Assembly: GCF_026627925.1 (NCBI RefSeq)
Contig: NZ_JAPNLE010000009.1
Span: forward strand, 3,162,001-3,226,000
Direction: 5' to 3'
Length of the DNA: 64,000 bases
Source of the DNA: Cupriavidus sp. D39
Lineage (GTDB): Bacteria > Pseudomonadota > Gammaproteobacteria > Burkholderiales > Burkholderiaceae
Shown here: one piece after another, positions 17,600-27,780 of the stretch
Position numbering within the stretch: the first letter of the stretch is position 1
How the letters are laid out: each line of letters opens with the position of its first letter
Translations under genes and position numbers: made by a program
Notes under the pieces: generated by a model
Databases searched by the model: none
What the model saw: the letters and a program-made list of their open reading frames with translations, nothing else
Told to the model about the DNA's origin: nothing

Positions 17600-18675
17600 G
17601 ACAGCGTGGGCGGACCCGCTGCTGCGTGGTCCGCGTCCGCCGCGACATCCTGCTCTCGCGATGTCGCGCCTGCATCCGCGAGCGTGCTCGCCTGGAGGAC
17701 TTCGGGCGGAACCGGCGCCGGCGATGGGACTGCGGGTGCGGGCGCTGTAACGGGTACGGCAGTTGCCACTGCCGATGCTGCCGCGGGCGGCATCGGCGCC
17801 CTCCCCAGTTGCGCGCTGATCTCCGCCGCTTCGCCCAGCACATAGGCAAGCCGGCGCAGCGGCCGGCTGACCTGCAGCTGCAGGTAGACCGCCAGCGCGG
17901 CGCCCGACACAAAGACAAGGCCGTACAGCGAGAGCAGCGGCAGCAGGCTGGCGCCCTTGCGCGGCAATTCGAACAGGCCCGTGACCAGCATCAGCGCGGC
18001 CGGGCTCACCGCGATCAGCAAGCCGATCGTCTTCGCCATGCCCTCCCACATCCGTAGCTGCACCTCCACGCGCCGGGCCCTTGCGCGCAGCGCCTGGGCG
18101 GGGACCCGCGCCAGCGAGCGCAGCAGCGCGCTCTCCGCTTCATCGTGTCGGTCGACCTGGTCGGCCAACGCGCCCAGCGGATCGCGCAGCCTGCGCGCGA
18201 GCGCCGGCAGGTGCGTCAGCAGCAGCGCCCCCAGCCCGGCCACGCTGCCGCCCAGCAGCACGTAGACCAGGCGCGCCATCCATGGCGCGGGTGAGTGCCG
18301 GAGCTGGTACTTGGTGTAAAGCACCGCGCCGGTCACCAGCAGCGCGGCCAGCGAACAAGCCCAGAACAACCCCAGCATCCCGCGCTGCAGCCGCATCAAC
18401 CGCATCAGCCGCGCGGCGGCCGGTGGCAGGCCGGTGGCATCGGCGCTATTGGCGACATTGGCGACATTGGCGGTATGGGATACGGCGGGCGGCTTCCGCT
18501 TGAGCGCGTCGAGCAATTCGCGGGTGGGAGGAGCCTGGTCAGCATGGTGGTTCAGATGGCAATGGGATTCCTGCGCGGTGTCCGGGCACTGGCGCAATAC
18601 CCGCACATTGTCGCCATTTAGCGCGCCGCGAGGGCGCCCGGGGCCGCTGGCCGGCCTTTTCCAGCAATTTGCCAC
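17584..18675 (-). CDS. Uncharacterised four-helix membrane protein
   Basis: This frame encodes up to 363 residues that I do not recognise. Four hydrophobic helices are visible: GLFWACSLAALLVTGAVLY, VYVLLGGSVAGLGALLL, IGLLIAVSPAALMLVTG and LLSLYGLVFVSGAALAVYL. The last is followed by RPLRRLAYVLGEAAEISAQL, which resembles a HAMP-type linker, and then a Pro/Ala-rich tail of about 70 residues. A charged cytoplasmic stretch lies between helices 2 and 3. The upstream limit is GTG 18675, and a later start is possible because the first 50 residues look atypical. A short repeat coding ANVANVAN occurs near residue 70. The 3' end overlaps the M20 gene on the other strand. Confidence 0.55.
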   Translation of the reverse strand: MANCWKRPASGPGRPRGALNGDNVRVLRQCPDTAQESHCHLNHHADQAPPTRELLDALKRKPPAVSHTANVANVANSADATGLPPAAARLMRLMRLQRGMLGLFWACSLAALLVTGAVLYTKYQLRHSPAPWMARLVYVLLGGSVAGLGALLLTHLPALARRLRDPLGALADQVDRHDEAESALLRSLARVPAQALRARARRVEVQLRMWEGMAKTIGLLIAVSPAALMLVTGLFELPRKGASLLPLLSLYGLVFVSGAALAVYLQLQVSRPLRRLAYVLGEAAEISAQLGRAPMPPAAASAVATAVPVTAPAPAVPSPAPVPPEVLQASTLADAGATSREQDVAADADHAAAGPPTLSQPAR

Positions 18676-18758
18676 GTATCGTTGCCGTCACACAACGTAC
18701 AGCAATGGCGCGCGCCAGGGCGGGCTGGGTGACCGTATTTTCTGTGCCCGCCACCCTC

Positions 18759-18781
18759 ATTCGATATCAGAGGTATCGAAT
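18759..18781. promoter_or_regulatory. Inverted repeat upstream of gcl
   Basis: ATTCGATA at 18759-18766 pairs perfectly with TATCGAAT at 18774-18781 across a 7-base spacer, giving an 8-bp-arm dyad 108 bases before the gcl start. It has the spacing of a homodimeric regulator site and is the best candidate operator for the glyoxylate operon. No regulator gene lies adjacent. Confidence 0.5.
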
Positions 18782-18888
18782 CAACTGATCTCCCTTCCCT
18801 TTATCCCGCACCGCTTGCGGGAATAGCATGGACTCCAACAGCAATTCAATGCCATTCACAAAACATTGCAGCAACATTGGAGACAGAC

Positions 18889-20662
<1,774 letters not shown>

Positions 20663-20680
20663 GCAAACGCAGGCTGACAA

Positions 20681-20707
20681 GCGCGGGCTATGAGCCCGCG
20701 CGCTTTC
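20681..20707 (+). terminator. Hairpin between gcl and hyi
   Basis: GCGCGGGCT at 20681-20689 pairs perfectly with AGCCCGCGC at 20693-20701 around a 3-base loop, followed by GCTTTCT. The weak T tract suggests partial termination or mRNA 3' stabilisation inside the operon, reducing the yield of downstream genes relative to gcl. Confidence 0.5.
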
Positions 20708-20794
20708 TGCAAACCATTACCGCTGCATTAGCGCGCCCCCAATCACCGCATCCGCGCGAGCGGAAAACACAAGACAAGTCACCCGGAGACTTCA

Positions 20795-21576
20795 ATGCCA
20801 AAGCTTGCCGCCAACCTGACCATGCTGTTCAATGAAGTGGCCTTCCTCGACCGCTTTGAAGCCGCCGCGCGCGCGGGCTTCCGCGGCGTGGAGTTCCTCT
20901 TCCCCTACGCCTTCCACGCTGACCAGATCGCCGACCGACTCAACCGCTTCCAGCTCGACCTGGTGCTGCACAACCTGCCGGCGGGCAAGTGGGAAGCGGG
21001 CGAGCGCGGCATTGCCTGCCACCCGGACCGCGTGAGTGAATTCCAGGACGGCGTGGGCGAGGCGATCAAGTACGCCAAGGTGCTGGGCGTGCGCCAGCTC
21101 AACTGCCTGGTCGGCATCCAGCCGCAGAACGTCAAGCGTGAACAGGCACAGGAAACGCTGGTGGATAACCTGCGCTTCGCTTCGCAGGCGCTCGCCGCCG
21201 AGCAGATCGATCTGCTGGTCGAGCCGATCAACACCTTTGATATTCCCGGTTTTTCCTGTCGCGCACGCAGCAGGCGCTGGACCTGATCGCTCAGGTCAAC
21301 GCCCCCAACCTCTACGTGCAGTACGACATCTATCACATGCAGCGCATGGAAGGCGAGATCGCCGCCACGCTGAAAGCCAACCTGCCGAAGATCAAGCACG
21401 TGCAGCTGGCTGACAACCCGGGGCGCAATGAACCGGGCACCGGCGAGCTGAACTACCACTTCCTGTTCCAGTGGCTCGACCAGATCGGCTACGACGGCTG
21501 GGTCGGCTGCGAGTACAAGCCGCGCACGACCACGGTTGAGGGACTGGGCTGGCGCGCGGAACACGGCGTGCAGTAA
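20795..21576 (+). pseudogene. hyi: Hydroxypyruvate isomerase, frameshifted
   Basis: This TIM-barrel AP-endonuclease-2-family enzyme interconverts hydroxypyruvate and tartronate semialdehyde. Recognisable segments are MPKLAANLTMLFNEVAFLDR, the metal-site region LLVEPINTFDIPGF, VQYDIYHMQRMEGE, VQLADNPGRNEPGTGE and GWVGCEYKP. The frame is lost after FDIPGF. Adding one T to the T5 run at 21250-21254 gives GFFLSRTQQALDLIAQ and restores a normal protein of about 260 residues. All catalytic Glu, Asp and His positions are present across the two halves. ATG 20795 is preceded by ACCCGGAGACTTCA. It belongs to the glyoxylate operon and lies 132 bases after gcl. Confidence 0.9.
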
Positions 21577-21621
21577 TTGCGTTGAGCCGCTGTTCATGCT
21601 GCGTGCGCACGGCGCTTGTTT

Positions 21622-21812
21622 GCGCCCCTCTCCCGCGCGGCGGGAGAGGGGCCGGGGAGAGGGCGGGCGGTTGTCATGCCGTCGTGCTGGAAAAACCATT
21701 GGCTTCGTTTCCAGTGGCTCCTAGCTAAGCCACCCCTCTCCCCAACCCTCTCCCCCTGAGGGGAGAGGGAGCAACAGCCTGTCGTCATGGCAGGCGGCGC
21801 TGGCGCATCCGG
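21622..21812. repeat. Dispersed intergenic repeat, long copy
   Basis: This copy fills most of the 301-base gap between hyi and glxR. It has a left hairpin (CCCCTCTCCC / GGGAGAGGGG) and a central block, GGCTTCG...CCAGTGGCTCCTAGCTAAGCCAC. A second hairpin (CCCTCTCCCC / GGGGAGAGGG) is followed by the tail GTCGTCATGGCAGGCGG. The central block and tail recur at 42080-42190 and 51216-51580. No open frame is preserved, so it is a non-coding element. Confidence 0.8.
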
Positions 21813-21877
21813 TGGCTTCGTTCAACGCCCCAAACATCACCAAAACAGATTTCAACATCCCATCAAGGAGACATCAC

Positions 21878-22804
21878 ATGGCAAACCAACGCAACGTCGG
21901 CTTTATCGGCCTGGGCATCATGGGCGCACCGATGGCGGGCCACCTGCGCGCGGCCGGCCACACGCTGTTCGTGCATGACGTCAACCCCGCTCCGCAAGTG
22001 CTGGTCGATGCCGGCGTCACGGTCTGCACCAGCGCCGAGGAAGTCGCCAAGCGCGCGGACATCATCGTGATCATGGTGCCGGACACCCCGCACGTGGAAG
22101 CCGTGCTGTTCGCCGAGAAGGGCGTGGCCGCCGCGCTCAAGAGCGCCGGCAAGGAAGCCGCGCACGGCAAGATCGTAGTCGACATGAGCTCGATCTCGCC
22201 GATCGCCACCAAGGACTTCGCCGCGCGCGTCAACAAGCTGGGCGCCGCCTACCTGGACGCACCGGTCTCCGGCGGCGAAGTGGGCGCCAAGGCGGCATCG
22301 CTGACGATCATGGTCGGCGGCCCGCAAGAATCGTTCGATGAGGTCAAGCCGCTGTTCGACCTGATGGGCAAGAACGTGACGCTGGTCGGCGGCAACGGCG
22401 ACGGCCAGACCACCAAGGTGGCCAACCAGATCATCGTGGCGCTGAATATCCAGGCCGTGTCCGAAGCGCTGCTGTTCGCCTCCAAGGCGGGCGCCGATCC
22501 GGCGCGCGTGCGCCAGGCGCTGATGGGCGGCTTCGCCGCTTCGCGCATCCTGGAAGTGCATGGCGAGCGCATGGTCAAGCGTACCTTCGATCCGGGCTTT
22601 CGCATCGAGCTGCACCAGAAGGACCTGAACCTGGCGCTGCAAGGCGCGAAGGCGCTGGGCGTGGCACTGCCCAACACCGCCACCGCGCAGGAGCTGTTCA
22701 ACACCTGCGCCGCCAACGGCCTGGGCAAGCAAGACCACTCGGCACTGTGCCGCGCCATCGAGATCATGTCGAACCATGAGATCGCCAAGGGCGGCGCCAA
22801 GTAA
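21878..22804 (+). CDS. glxR: 2-hydroxy-3-oxopropionate (tartronate semialdehyde) reductase
   Basis: This 308-residue beta-hydroxyacid dehydrogenase reduces tartronate semialdehyde to D-glycerate with NAD(P)H. It has the Rossmann motif GFIGLGIMGAPMAGHLRAAG, the substrate-binding DAPVSGGEVGAKAASLTIMV, the catalytic Lys in GQTTKVANQIIVALNIQAVS, and the C-terminal KDLNLALQGAKALGVALPNT. Length and motifs are exactly those of GarR/GlxR. ATG 21878 follows CAAGGAGACATCAC. It lies between hyi and ttuD in the operon; the long intergenic repeat in front of it does not contain an obvious new promoter. Confidence 0.93.
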   Translation: MANQRNVGFIGLGIMGAPMAGHLRAAGHTLFVHDVNPAPQVLVDAGVTVCTSAEEVAKRADIIVIMVPDTPHVEAVLFAEKGVAAALKSAGKEAAHGKIVVDMSSISPIATKDFAARVNKLGAAYLDAPVSGGEVGAKAASLTIMVGGPQESFDEVKPLFDLMGKNVTLVGGNGDGQTTKVANQIIVALNIQAVSEALLFASKAGADPARVRQALMGGFAASRILEVHGERMVKRTFDPGFRIELHQKDLNLALQGAKALGVALPNTATAQELFNTCAANGLGKQDHSALCRAIEIMSNHEIAKGGAK

Positions 22805-22892
22805 GCAGCACCACCACGGCCTGCCTGCGTAGGCAGGCCAGCGTCATTCCCCGGCTGTTCGCGGCCGGGGCGCAGCACTTCCGGATCCAGTC

Positions 22893-24206
22893 ATGTACGC
22901 CACCGATTCCCACTCCACCCTGTTGGTGCCTGCCCGCCCCGCCGGACTCACCGATCCGCGCGCCCTGCTGCGCGACCTGTTCGATAACGCGGTTGCCGCG
23001 GTCAGCGCCAGCCATTGCCTGCCGCCGCAACTGCCCACGCCGCCCAAGGGCCGCACGGTGGTGATCGGTGCCGGCAAGGCCGCCGCTGCCATGGCGCAGG
23101 CTGTGGAGGCGCACTGGCAAGGCGAGATCTCCGGACTGGTTGTTACGCGCTATGGACATGGCGCGCCGTGCCAGCGCATCGAGGTAGTGGAAGCCGCGCA
23201 CCCGGTGCCCGACGAAGCCGGGCAGCGCGCCGCGCAGCGCATGGTGGAACTGGTCAAGGGCCTCACCGCCGATGACCTGGTGCTGTGCCTGATCTCGGGC
23301 GGCGGCTCCGCGCTGCTGGCCGCGCCGGCAGACGGCATAACGCTTGCCGACAAGCAGGCCGTGAACAAAGCGCTGCTAAAGAGCGGCGCCAACATCGGCG
23401 AGATGAACTGCGTGCGCAAGCACCTGTCGGCGCTCAAGGGCGGCCGGCTGGCATTGCACTGCGCGCCGGCCCGCGTCGAGACGCTGTTGATTTCCGATAT
23501 CCCCGGTGACGATCCCACGTTGATCGCCAGCGGCCCGACCCTGCCTGACGCCACCACCTGCGCCGACGCGCTGGCGGTGATCGCCAAGTACGGCATCGAA
23601 GTGCCCGCCAATGTGCGCGCCCACCTGGAGAGCGGCGCGGGTGAAACGCCCAAGCCCGGCGATGCGCGTTTCAACGGCCATCGCAGCGTCACGCTCGCCA
23701 CCGCGCAGCAATCGCTGGAAGCCGCGGCAGCGCGTGCGCGCGAGCTGGGCGTTGAAGCCCACATCCTGTCCGACAGCATCGAAGGCGAATCGCGCGACGT
23801 GGCACTGGTGCATGCCGCCATCGCGCGCCAGGTTGCGCAGCATGGCGAGCCGTTCAGGAAGCCCTGCGTGATCCTGTCCGGTGGCGAGACCACGGTGACG
23901 GTGCGCGGCAGCGGTCGCGGCGGGCGCAATGCCGAATTTCTGCTGGCGCTCGCGGTCTCACTGGACGGGCTGCCGGGCGTGCATGCCATTGCCTGCGACA
24001 CCGACGGCATCGACGGCTCCGAAGACAACGCCGGCGCGCTGCTAGCGCCCGATACGCTGACCCGTGCCGCGGCACGCGGACTGTGCGCACGCGCGCACCT
24101 CGGCAACAACGACGGCTACGGTTTCTTCGCCGGCCTGGACGACCTGATCGTCACCGGCCCGACCCGTACCAACGTGAATGATTTCCGCGCCATCCTGATT
24201 GTGTAA
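22893..24206 (+). CDS. ttuD: Glycerate 2-kinase (MOFRL family; historically hydroxypyruvate reductase TtuD)
   Basis: This 437-residue protein has an N-terminal DUF4147 kinase domain with VVIGAGKAAAAMAQAVEAHW, LCLISGGGSALLAAPADGIT and NCVRKHLSALKGGRLAL, and a C-terminal MOFRL domain with CVILSGGETTVTVRGSGRGG and ACDTDGIDGSEDNAGA. Class II glycerate kinases of this type convert D-glycerate and ATP to 2-phosphoglycerate; older annotation as hydroxypyruvate reductase is kept only in the symbol. The position between glxR and pykA fits precisely, because the product is the enolase substrate just before the pyruvate kinase step. ATG 22893 has no strong Shine-Dalgarno. Confidence 0.9.
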   Translation: MYATDSHSTLLVPARPAGLTDPRALLRDLFDNAVAAVSASHCLPPQLPTPPKGRTVVIGAGKAAAAMAQAVEAHWQGEISGLVVTRYGHGAPCQRIEVVEAAHPVPDEAGQRAAQRMVELVKGLTADDLVLCLISGGGSALLAAPADGITLADKQAVNKALLKSGANIGEMNCVRKHLSALKGGRLALHCAPARVETLLISDIPGDDPTLIASGPTLPDATTCADALAVIAKYGIEVPANVRAHLESGAGETPKPGDARFNGHRSVTLATAQQSLEAAAARARELGVEAHILSDSIEGESRDVALVHAAIARQVAQHGEPFRKPCVILSGGETTVTVRGSGRGGRNAEFLLALAVSLDGLPGVHAIACDTDGIDGSEDNAGALLAPDTLTRAAARGLCARAHLGNNDGYGFFAGLDDLIVTGPTRTNVNDFRAILIV

Positions 24207-24279
24207 GTGTGTAAGCCACGTGTTTGAACAAAGGCGCGCCGTTTGCTGCGCGCCGCCCGAGATTGGAAGAGGAGACAAA

Positions 24280-25758
24280 ATGAGACGCCAGCGCAAAGCC
24301 AAGATCGTTGCCACGCTCGGACCGGCCAGCACCGACATCGAAGTGATCCGGCAGTTGTTCGAAGCCGGGGCGGATGTATTCCGCCTGAACTTCAGCCACG
24401 GCTCGCACGACGACCACAAGCGCCGCTACGACGCGGTGCGCCAGGTGGAGGCCGAGACCGGCCGGCCCATCGCCGTGCTGGCCGACCTGCAAGGCCCCAA
24501 GCTGCGCATCGGCACCTTTGCCGCGGGCAAGGTCGCGCTCAAGGCCGGCGACGCGTTCGTGCTCGACAGCGATCCCAGCCCGGGCGACGCCACCCGCGTG
24601 CACCTGCCGCATCCGGAGCTGTTCCGCGTGGCAGCGCCGGGCCAGTCGCTGCTGATCGACGACGGCAAGGTGCAGTTGAGGATCGAGGCGGTGGCCAGCG
24701 GCAGCATTGCCACGCGCGTGGTCAACCACGGCACGCTGTCCGACCGCAAGGGCGTGAACGTGCCCGACGCCGTGATTCCGATCCCCGCGCTGACTGAGAA
24801 GGACCGCAAGGATCTCGACTTCGCGCTGGCGCTGGGCGCGGACTGGATCGCGCTGTCGTTCGTGCAGCGCCCGGCCGACATTGTGGAAGCGCGCGAGATC
24901 ATCGGCACCCGTGCCGGCGTGCTGTCCAAGATCGAGAAGCCCGCCGCCCTGCAGCAGCTCGAAGAAATCGTGCGCGTGTCCGACGCGGTGATGGTGGCGC
25001 GCGGCGACCTGGGCGTGGAACTGCCGCCGGAGCGCGTGCCGGGTGTGCAAAAGCGCATCCTGCGCATCTGCCGACAGCATGGCAAGCCCATCGTGATCGC
25101 CACGCAGATGCTGGAATCGATGATCGATTCGCCGGTGCCCACGCGCGCCGAGGCGTCCGATGTGGCGAGCGCGATCTATGACGGTGCCGATGCGGTGATG
25201 CTGTCGGCCGAGTCGGCCAACGGCCGCCACCCGGTGCCAGCGGTGGCCATCATGAACCGCATCATCACCGAGGTGGAACGCGACCCGCTGTACCGCAACC
25301 TGCTGGACGCGGGCCACGAAGCGCCGCTGTCCACGCGCCAGGATGCGATCTGCGCAGCGCTGCGCGAAGTCACCCAGATCATCGGTGCGGTGGCCACCGT
25401 CACCTACACCTCGTCGGGCTCCACCGCGTTGCGCGCGGCGCGCGAGCGGCCGTGCGCGCCCATCGTCAGCATCACGCCGAACCTGGAGATCGCGCGGCGG
25501 CTGGCGCTTGCCTGGGGCGTGCATTCCACCGTCAGCCCGGATGTGCAAAGCGTGGACGAGATGGTGAATGCCGCCACCCGCGCCGCGCTGGTCGAAGGCT
25601 ATGCGGTACCCGGCGACCAGATCACGATCGCGGCGGGCATGCCGTTTGGCCAGGGCGGCACCACCAACCTGCTGCGCGTGGCTGAGATCAGCGGCGCGGA
25701 GCCGGGCAAGACGCAGGCGCTGGGTGCTGCCAGCACGACGCCAGCGGTTACCGCCTGA
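24280..25758 (+). CDS. pykA: Pyruvate kinase
   Basis: This 492-residue enzyme converts phosphoenolpyruvate and ADP to pyruvate and ATP. Conserved blocks are KIVATLGPASTDIEVIRQL, FRLNFSHGSHDDH, the B-domain around LRIGTFAAGKV, VLSKIEKPAALQQLEEIV with the catalytic Lys, VARGDLGVELPPERV, and IATQMLESMIDSPVPTRAEA followed by DGADAVMLSAESANG. ATG 24280 follows AAGAGGAGACAAA. It closes the glyoxylate operon, so glyoxylate carbon can be taken to pyruvate with enolase supplied from elsewhere. A pathway-linked second pyruvate kinase is known from other glyoxylate/tartrate operons. Confidence 0.93.
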   Translation: MRRQRKAKIVATLGPASTDIEVIRQLFEAGADVFRLNFSHGSHDDHKRRYDAVRQVEAETGRPIAVLADLQGPKLRIGTFAAGKVALKAGDAFVLDSDPSPGDATRVHLPHPELFRVAAPGQSLLIDDGKVQLRIEAVASGSIATRVVNHGTLSDRKGVNVPDAVIPIPALTEKDRKDLDFALALGADWIALSFVQRPADIVEAREIIGTRAGVLSKIEKPAALQQLEEIVRVSDAVMVARGDLGVELPPERVPGVQKRILRICRQHGKPIVIATQMLESMIDSPVPTRAEASDVASAIYDGADAVMLSAESANGRHPVPAVAIMNRIITEVERDPLYRNLLDAGHEAPLSTRQDAICAALREVTQIIGAVATVTYTSSGSTALRAARERPCAPIVSITPNLEIARRLALAWGVHSTVSPDVQSVDEMVNAATRAALVEGYAVPGDQITIAAGMPFGQGGTTNLLRVAEISGAEPGKTQALGAASTTPAVTA

Positions 25759-25808
25759 TACACCCCGCGCATGGGCCGGCGGCATTGCCGTTGCTATACT
25801 GATCGACA

Positions 25809-25835
25809 CGCCGCGGCCAACTGTTTGCCGCGGCG
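25809..25835. promoter_or_regulatory. Perfect hairpin in the leader of the metallopeptidase gene
   Basis: CGCCGCGGC at 25809-25817 pairs with GCCGCGGCG at 25827-25835 across a 9-base loop, ending 24 bases before the ATG at 25860. No T tract follows. A TATACT element at 25794-25799 just upstream could be a -10 box, placing the hairpin at the 5' end of the transcript. Confidence 0.45.
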
Positions 25836-25859
25836 ATCAACCAGTAATGCGGAGCCACC

Positions 25860-26752
25860 ATGCGTCTCGACGACGAAGCCGAAAGCCAGAATGTTGAAGA
25901 CCGCCGGGGTGAAGGTTCCGGCGGTTTCGGCGGCTTCGGCGCGGGGCCCAAGACGCTCGGCATCGGCACCATCCTGGTGGCGCTGGCAGCGTCTTATTTC
26001 TTTGGCATCGACCCCTCCGTGATCATGCAGGGCGCCTCGGTGCTGCAGGGCTCGCAGCAGCACGCGCCGCAACAGCAGCATGTGCCCAGCCATCCCCCGC
26101 TAACGACAAGATGACGGTCTTCGTGCGCAAGGTGCTCGGCAACACCGAGCGCACCTGGTCGCATATTTTCGAGACCGATCTCAACCGCCGCTATGCGCCG
26201 CCCACGCTGGTGATCTTCTCGGGCGCGACGCCCACCGCCTGCGGCAGCGGCCAGTCGGCCATGGGGCCGTTCTATTGCCCGGGCGACCAGAAGGTCTACA
26301 TCGACCTGGCCTTCTACGATGAATTGCGCCAGCGCTTCGGGGCCGGCGGCGATTTTGCCCAGGCCTACGTGATTGCCCACGAGATCGGCCACCATGTGCA
26401 GAACCTGCTCGGCGTGTCGGGCAAGGTCGACGCCGCGCGCCGGCGCATGGGCGAGGCGCAGGCCAACCAGCTGTCGGTGCGCGTGGAGCTGCAGGCGGAT
26501 TGCCTGGCCGGCGTGTGGGCCGCCACCGCGGAACGCTTGAACCAGCAACTGCTGGAGCCCGGCGATATCGAGGAAGGCCTCAAGGCCGCCGCCGCGATCG
26601 GCGACGACCGCCTGCAAAAGCAAGCCCAGGGCTATGTCGTGCCGGAAGCATTCACCCACGGCACCAGCGAGCAACGTACGCGCTGGTTGCGCCAGGGCCT
26701 GACCAGCGGCGACATCCGCAAGTGCGACACCTTCGCGGCCAAGCAACTCTGA
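25860..26752 (+). pseudogene. Neutral zinc metallopeptidase (YpfJ family), frameshifted
   Basis: The N-terminal part is a short cytoplasmic stretch (MRLDDEAESQNVEDRR), a Gly/Phe-rich run and one membrane segment LGIGTILVALAASYFFGI. The catalytic part follows in another frame: ACGSGQSAMGPFYCPGDQKV, then the HExxHH zinc motif in YVIAHEIGHHVQNLLGVSG, and ELQADCLAGVWA with the third ligand region. Adding one C to the C5 run at 26094-26098 joins them as SHPPANDKMTVFVRKVLG, giving about 297 residues, the normal length. All motifs are intact, so the gene is probably functional and the break a sequence error. The family is a membrane-anchored, putative periplasmic protease without a firmly known substrate. 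Confidence 0.88.
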
Positions 26753-26840
26753 TTCATCCACCCATAATGCTGCGCTGCGCCGGGGCCCCGGGCAGCGTTC
26801 CCCTCGCTTGAGGGGCTATGGTTTGTGCTGAATTCGCCAT

Positions 26841-26876
26841 GTAAACGTTGTTCACAAAGTGCGCGGTGTTTATAAT
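26841..26876 (+). promoter_or_regulatory. TetR gene promoter with overlapping operator
   Basis: TTGTTC (26848-26853), 17 bases, TATAAT (26871-26876) forms a near-consensus sigma-70 promoter. The predicted transcript start falls at or beside the ATG at 26884, so the mRNA would be essentially leaderless. GTAAAC-gtt-GTTCAC at 26841-26855 is a 15-base imperfect palindrome covering the -35 box and is a probable autoregulatory TetR operator. Confidence 0.6.
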
Positions 26877-26883
26877 CGCGGCC

Positions 26884-27627
26884 ATGTCCGCCACCCGCCC
26901 AACGCAATCCAGCCTGTCGGCCCCGCCCGCGAACGCACCCGCTGCAGCAACACCCGCCACGCCGGTTGCCGCACGTGCCGGCGCGTCCGTTGTGCGGGCC
27001 GGCGGCGCCGCGCTGCGGCGCGAAAGCGTGCGCGAAGCCTTTTTCAATGCCGCCCGCGCCTTGTTTGCCGAGGCGGGATTCAGCGGCGTCACGCTGCGCC
27101 GCATCGGCGAGCGCTGCGGCTATAGCGCGGCCGCCATCTACCGGCATTTCGAAGACAAGACCGCGCTGCTGTTCGAGCTGTGCGCGCAGGACTGGGTACG
27201 CCTGGCCGCGGCGCTGGGCGACGCGCGCGCCGCCGCCGGCACGCCTGCACTGGCGCTGCCGGCCGTGCTCGATGCCTATGTGGCATGGGCCCTGGCCAAC
27301 CGCCACAGCTATCACCTGATGATGATGATGGGCCTGCCGGCTGACGCCGAGCGCGCGATCGACCTGCGCTGGGGCGAGCGTTTCCCGGAAGACCCGGTAA
27401 GCGCCGTGCTGCTGGCGTGCGTGCATGACCAGCAGGCCGCCGCGCTGATCGATGCCATGTACGACCCCGGCGATGTCACCGACGCGCTATGGACTGCCGT
27501 GCATGGGCTGGCGGCGCTCGACATCACCTTCGAGCACCTGCCGCGCGAGGACTGGCAGCCCCTGGCGCATCGCCAGCAGGTGCTGCTCGCGGCGGTTCTG
27601 CGCGGCTTCACCCGACCGTCCCGCTAG
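26884..27627 (+). CDS. TetR/AcrR-family transcriptional regulator
   Basis: This 247-residue repressor has an Ala/Pro-rich leader of about 40 residues, then the TetR HTH at about residues 45-95: REAFFNAARALFAEAGFSGV followed by LRRIGERCGYSAAAIYRHFE. The ligand domain contains the TetR_C-type stretch ANRHSYHLMMMMGLPADAER, found in regulators of efflux and fatty-acid genes. ATG 26884 lies eight bases after a TATAAT box. It is followed 153 bases later by an RND pump gene in the same direction, which it probably represses together with itself. Confidence 0.87.
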   Translation: MSATRPTQSSLSAPPANAPAAATPATPVAARAGASVVRAGGAALRRESVREAFFNAARALFAEAGFSGVTLRRIGERCGYSAAAIYRHFEDKTALLFELCAQDWVRLAAALGDARAAAGTPALALPAVLDAYVAWALANRHSYHLMMMMGLPADAERAIDLRWGERFPEDPVSAVLLACVHDQQAAALIDAMYDPGDVTDALWTAVHGLAALDITFEHLPREDWQPLAHRQQVLLAAVLRGFTRPSR

Positions 27628-27726
27628 AGCGGCGGCCAAACACACTTCCCCCAGCGTTTCTGCCACGCTGCCCGGCGCGTTTCGCATCTCGCGTTTCGTC
27701 TTGCCTGCGCGCCGGATCCATTCCAC

Positions 27727-27762
27727 TGCGCCTGCGCGGCGGCTAGTTGCCGCGCAGGCGCA
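27727..27762. promoter_or_regulatory. 14-bp perfect hairpin between tetR and the RND gene
   Basis: TGCGCCTGCGCGGC at 27727-27740 pairs perfectly with 27749-27762 around an 8-base loop. It ends 18 bases before the RND start and lacks a T tract. It could terminate or attenuate read-through from tetR, or mask the ribosome-binding site; a DNA dyad operator is less likely because of the very high GC stem. Confidence 0.5.
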
Positions 27763-27780
27763 AATTAATCCAAAAGTGCC

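Noticed and set aside
21622..21812. CRISPR array or tandem-repeat locus
   Set aside because: The similar pieces are hairpin modules with no regular spacers and recur in distant gaps; no cas gene is present.
24151..25809. Long antisense frame opposite pyruvate kinase
   Set aside because: The plus strand encodes all pyruvate kinase motifs; the antisense frame is composition-driven and has no ribosome-binding site or homology signs.
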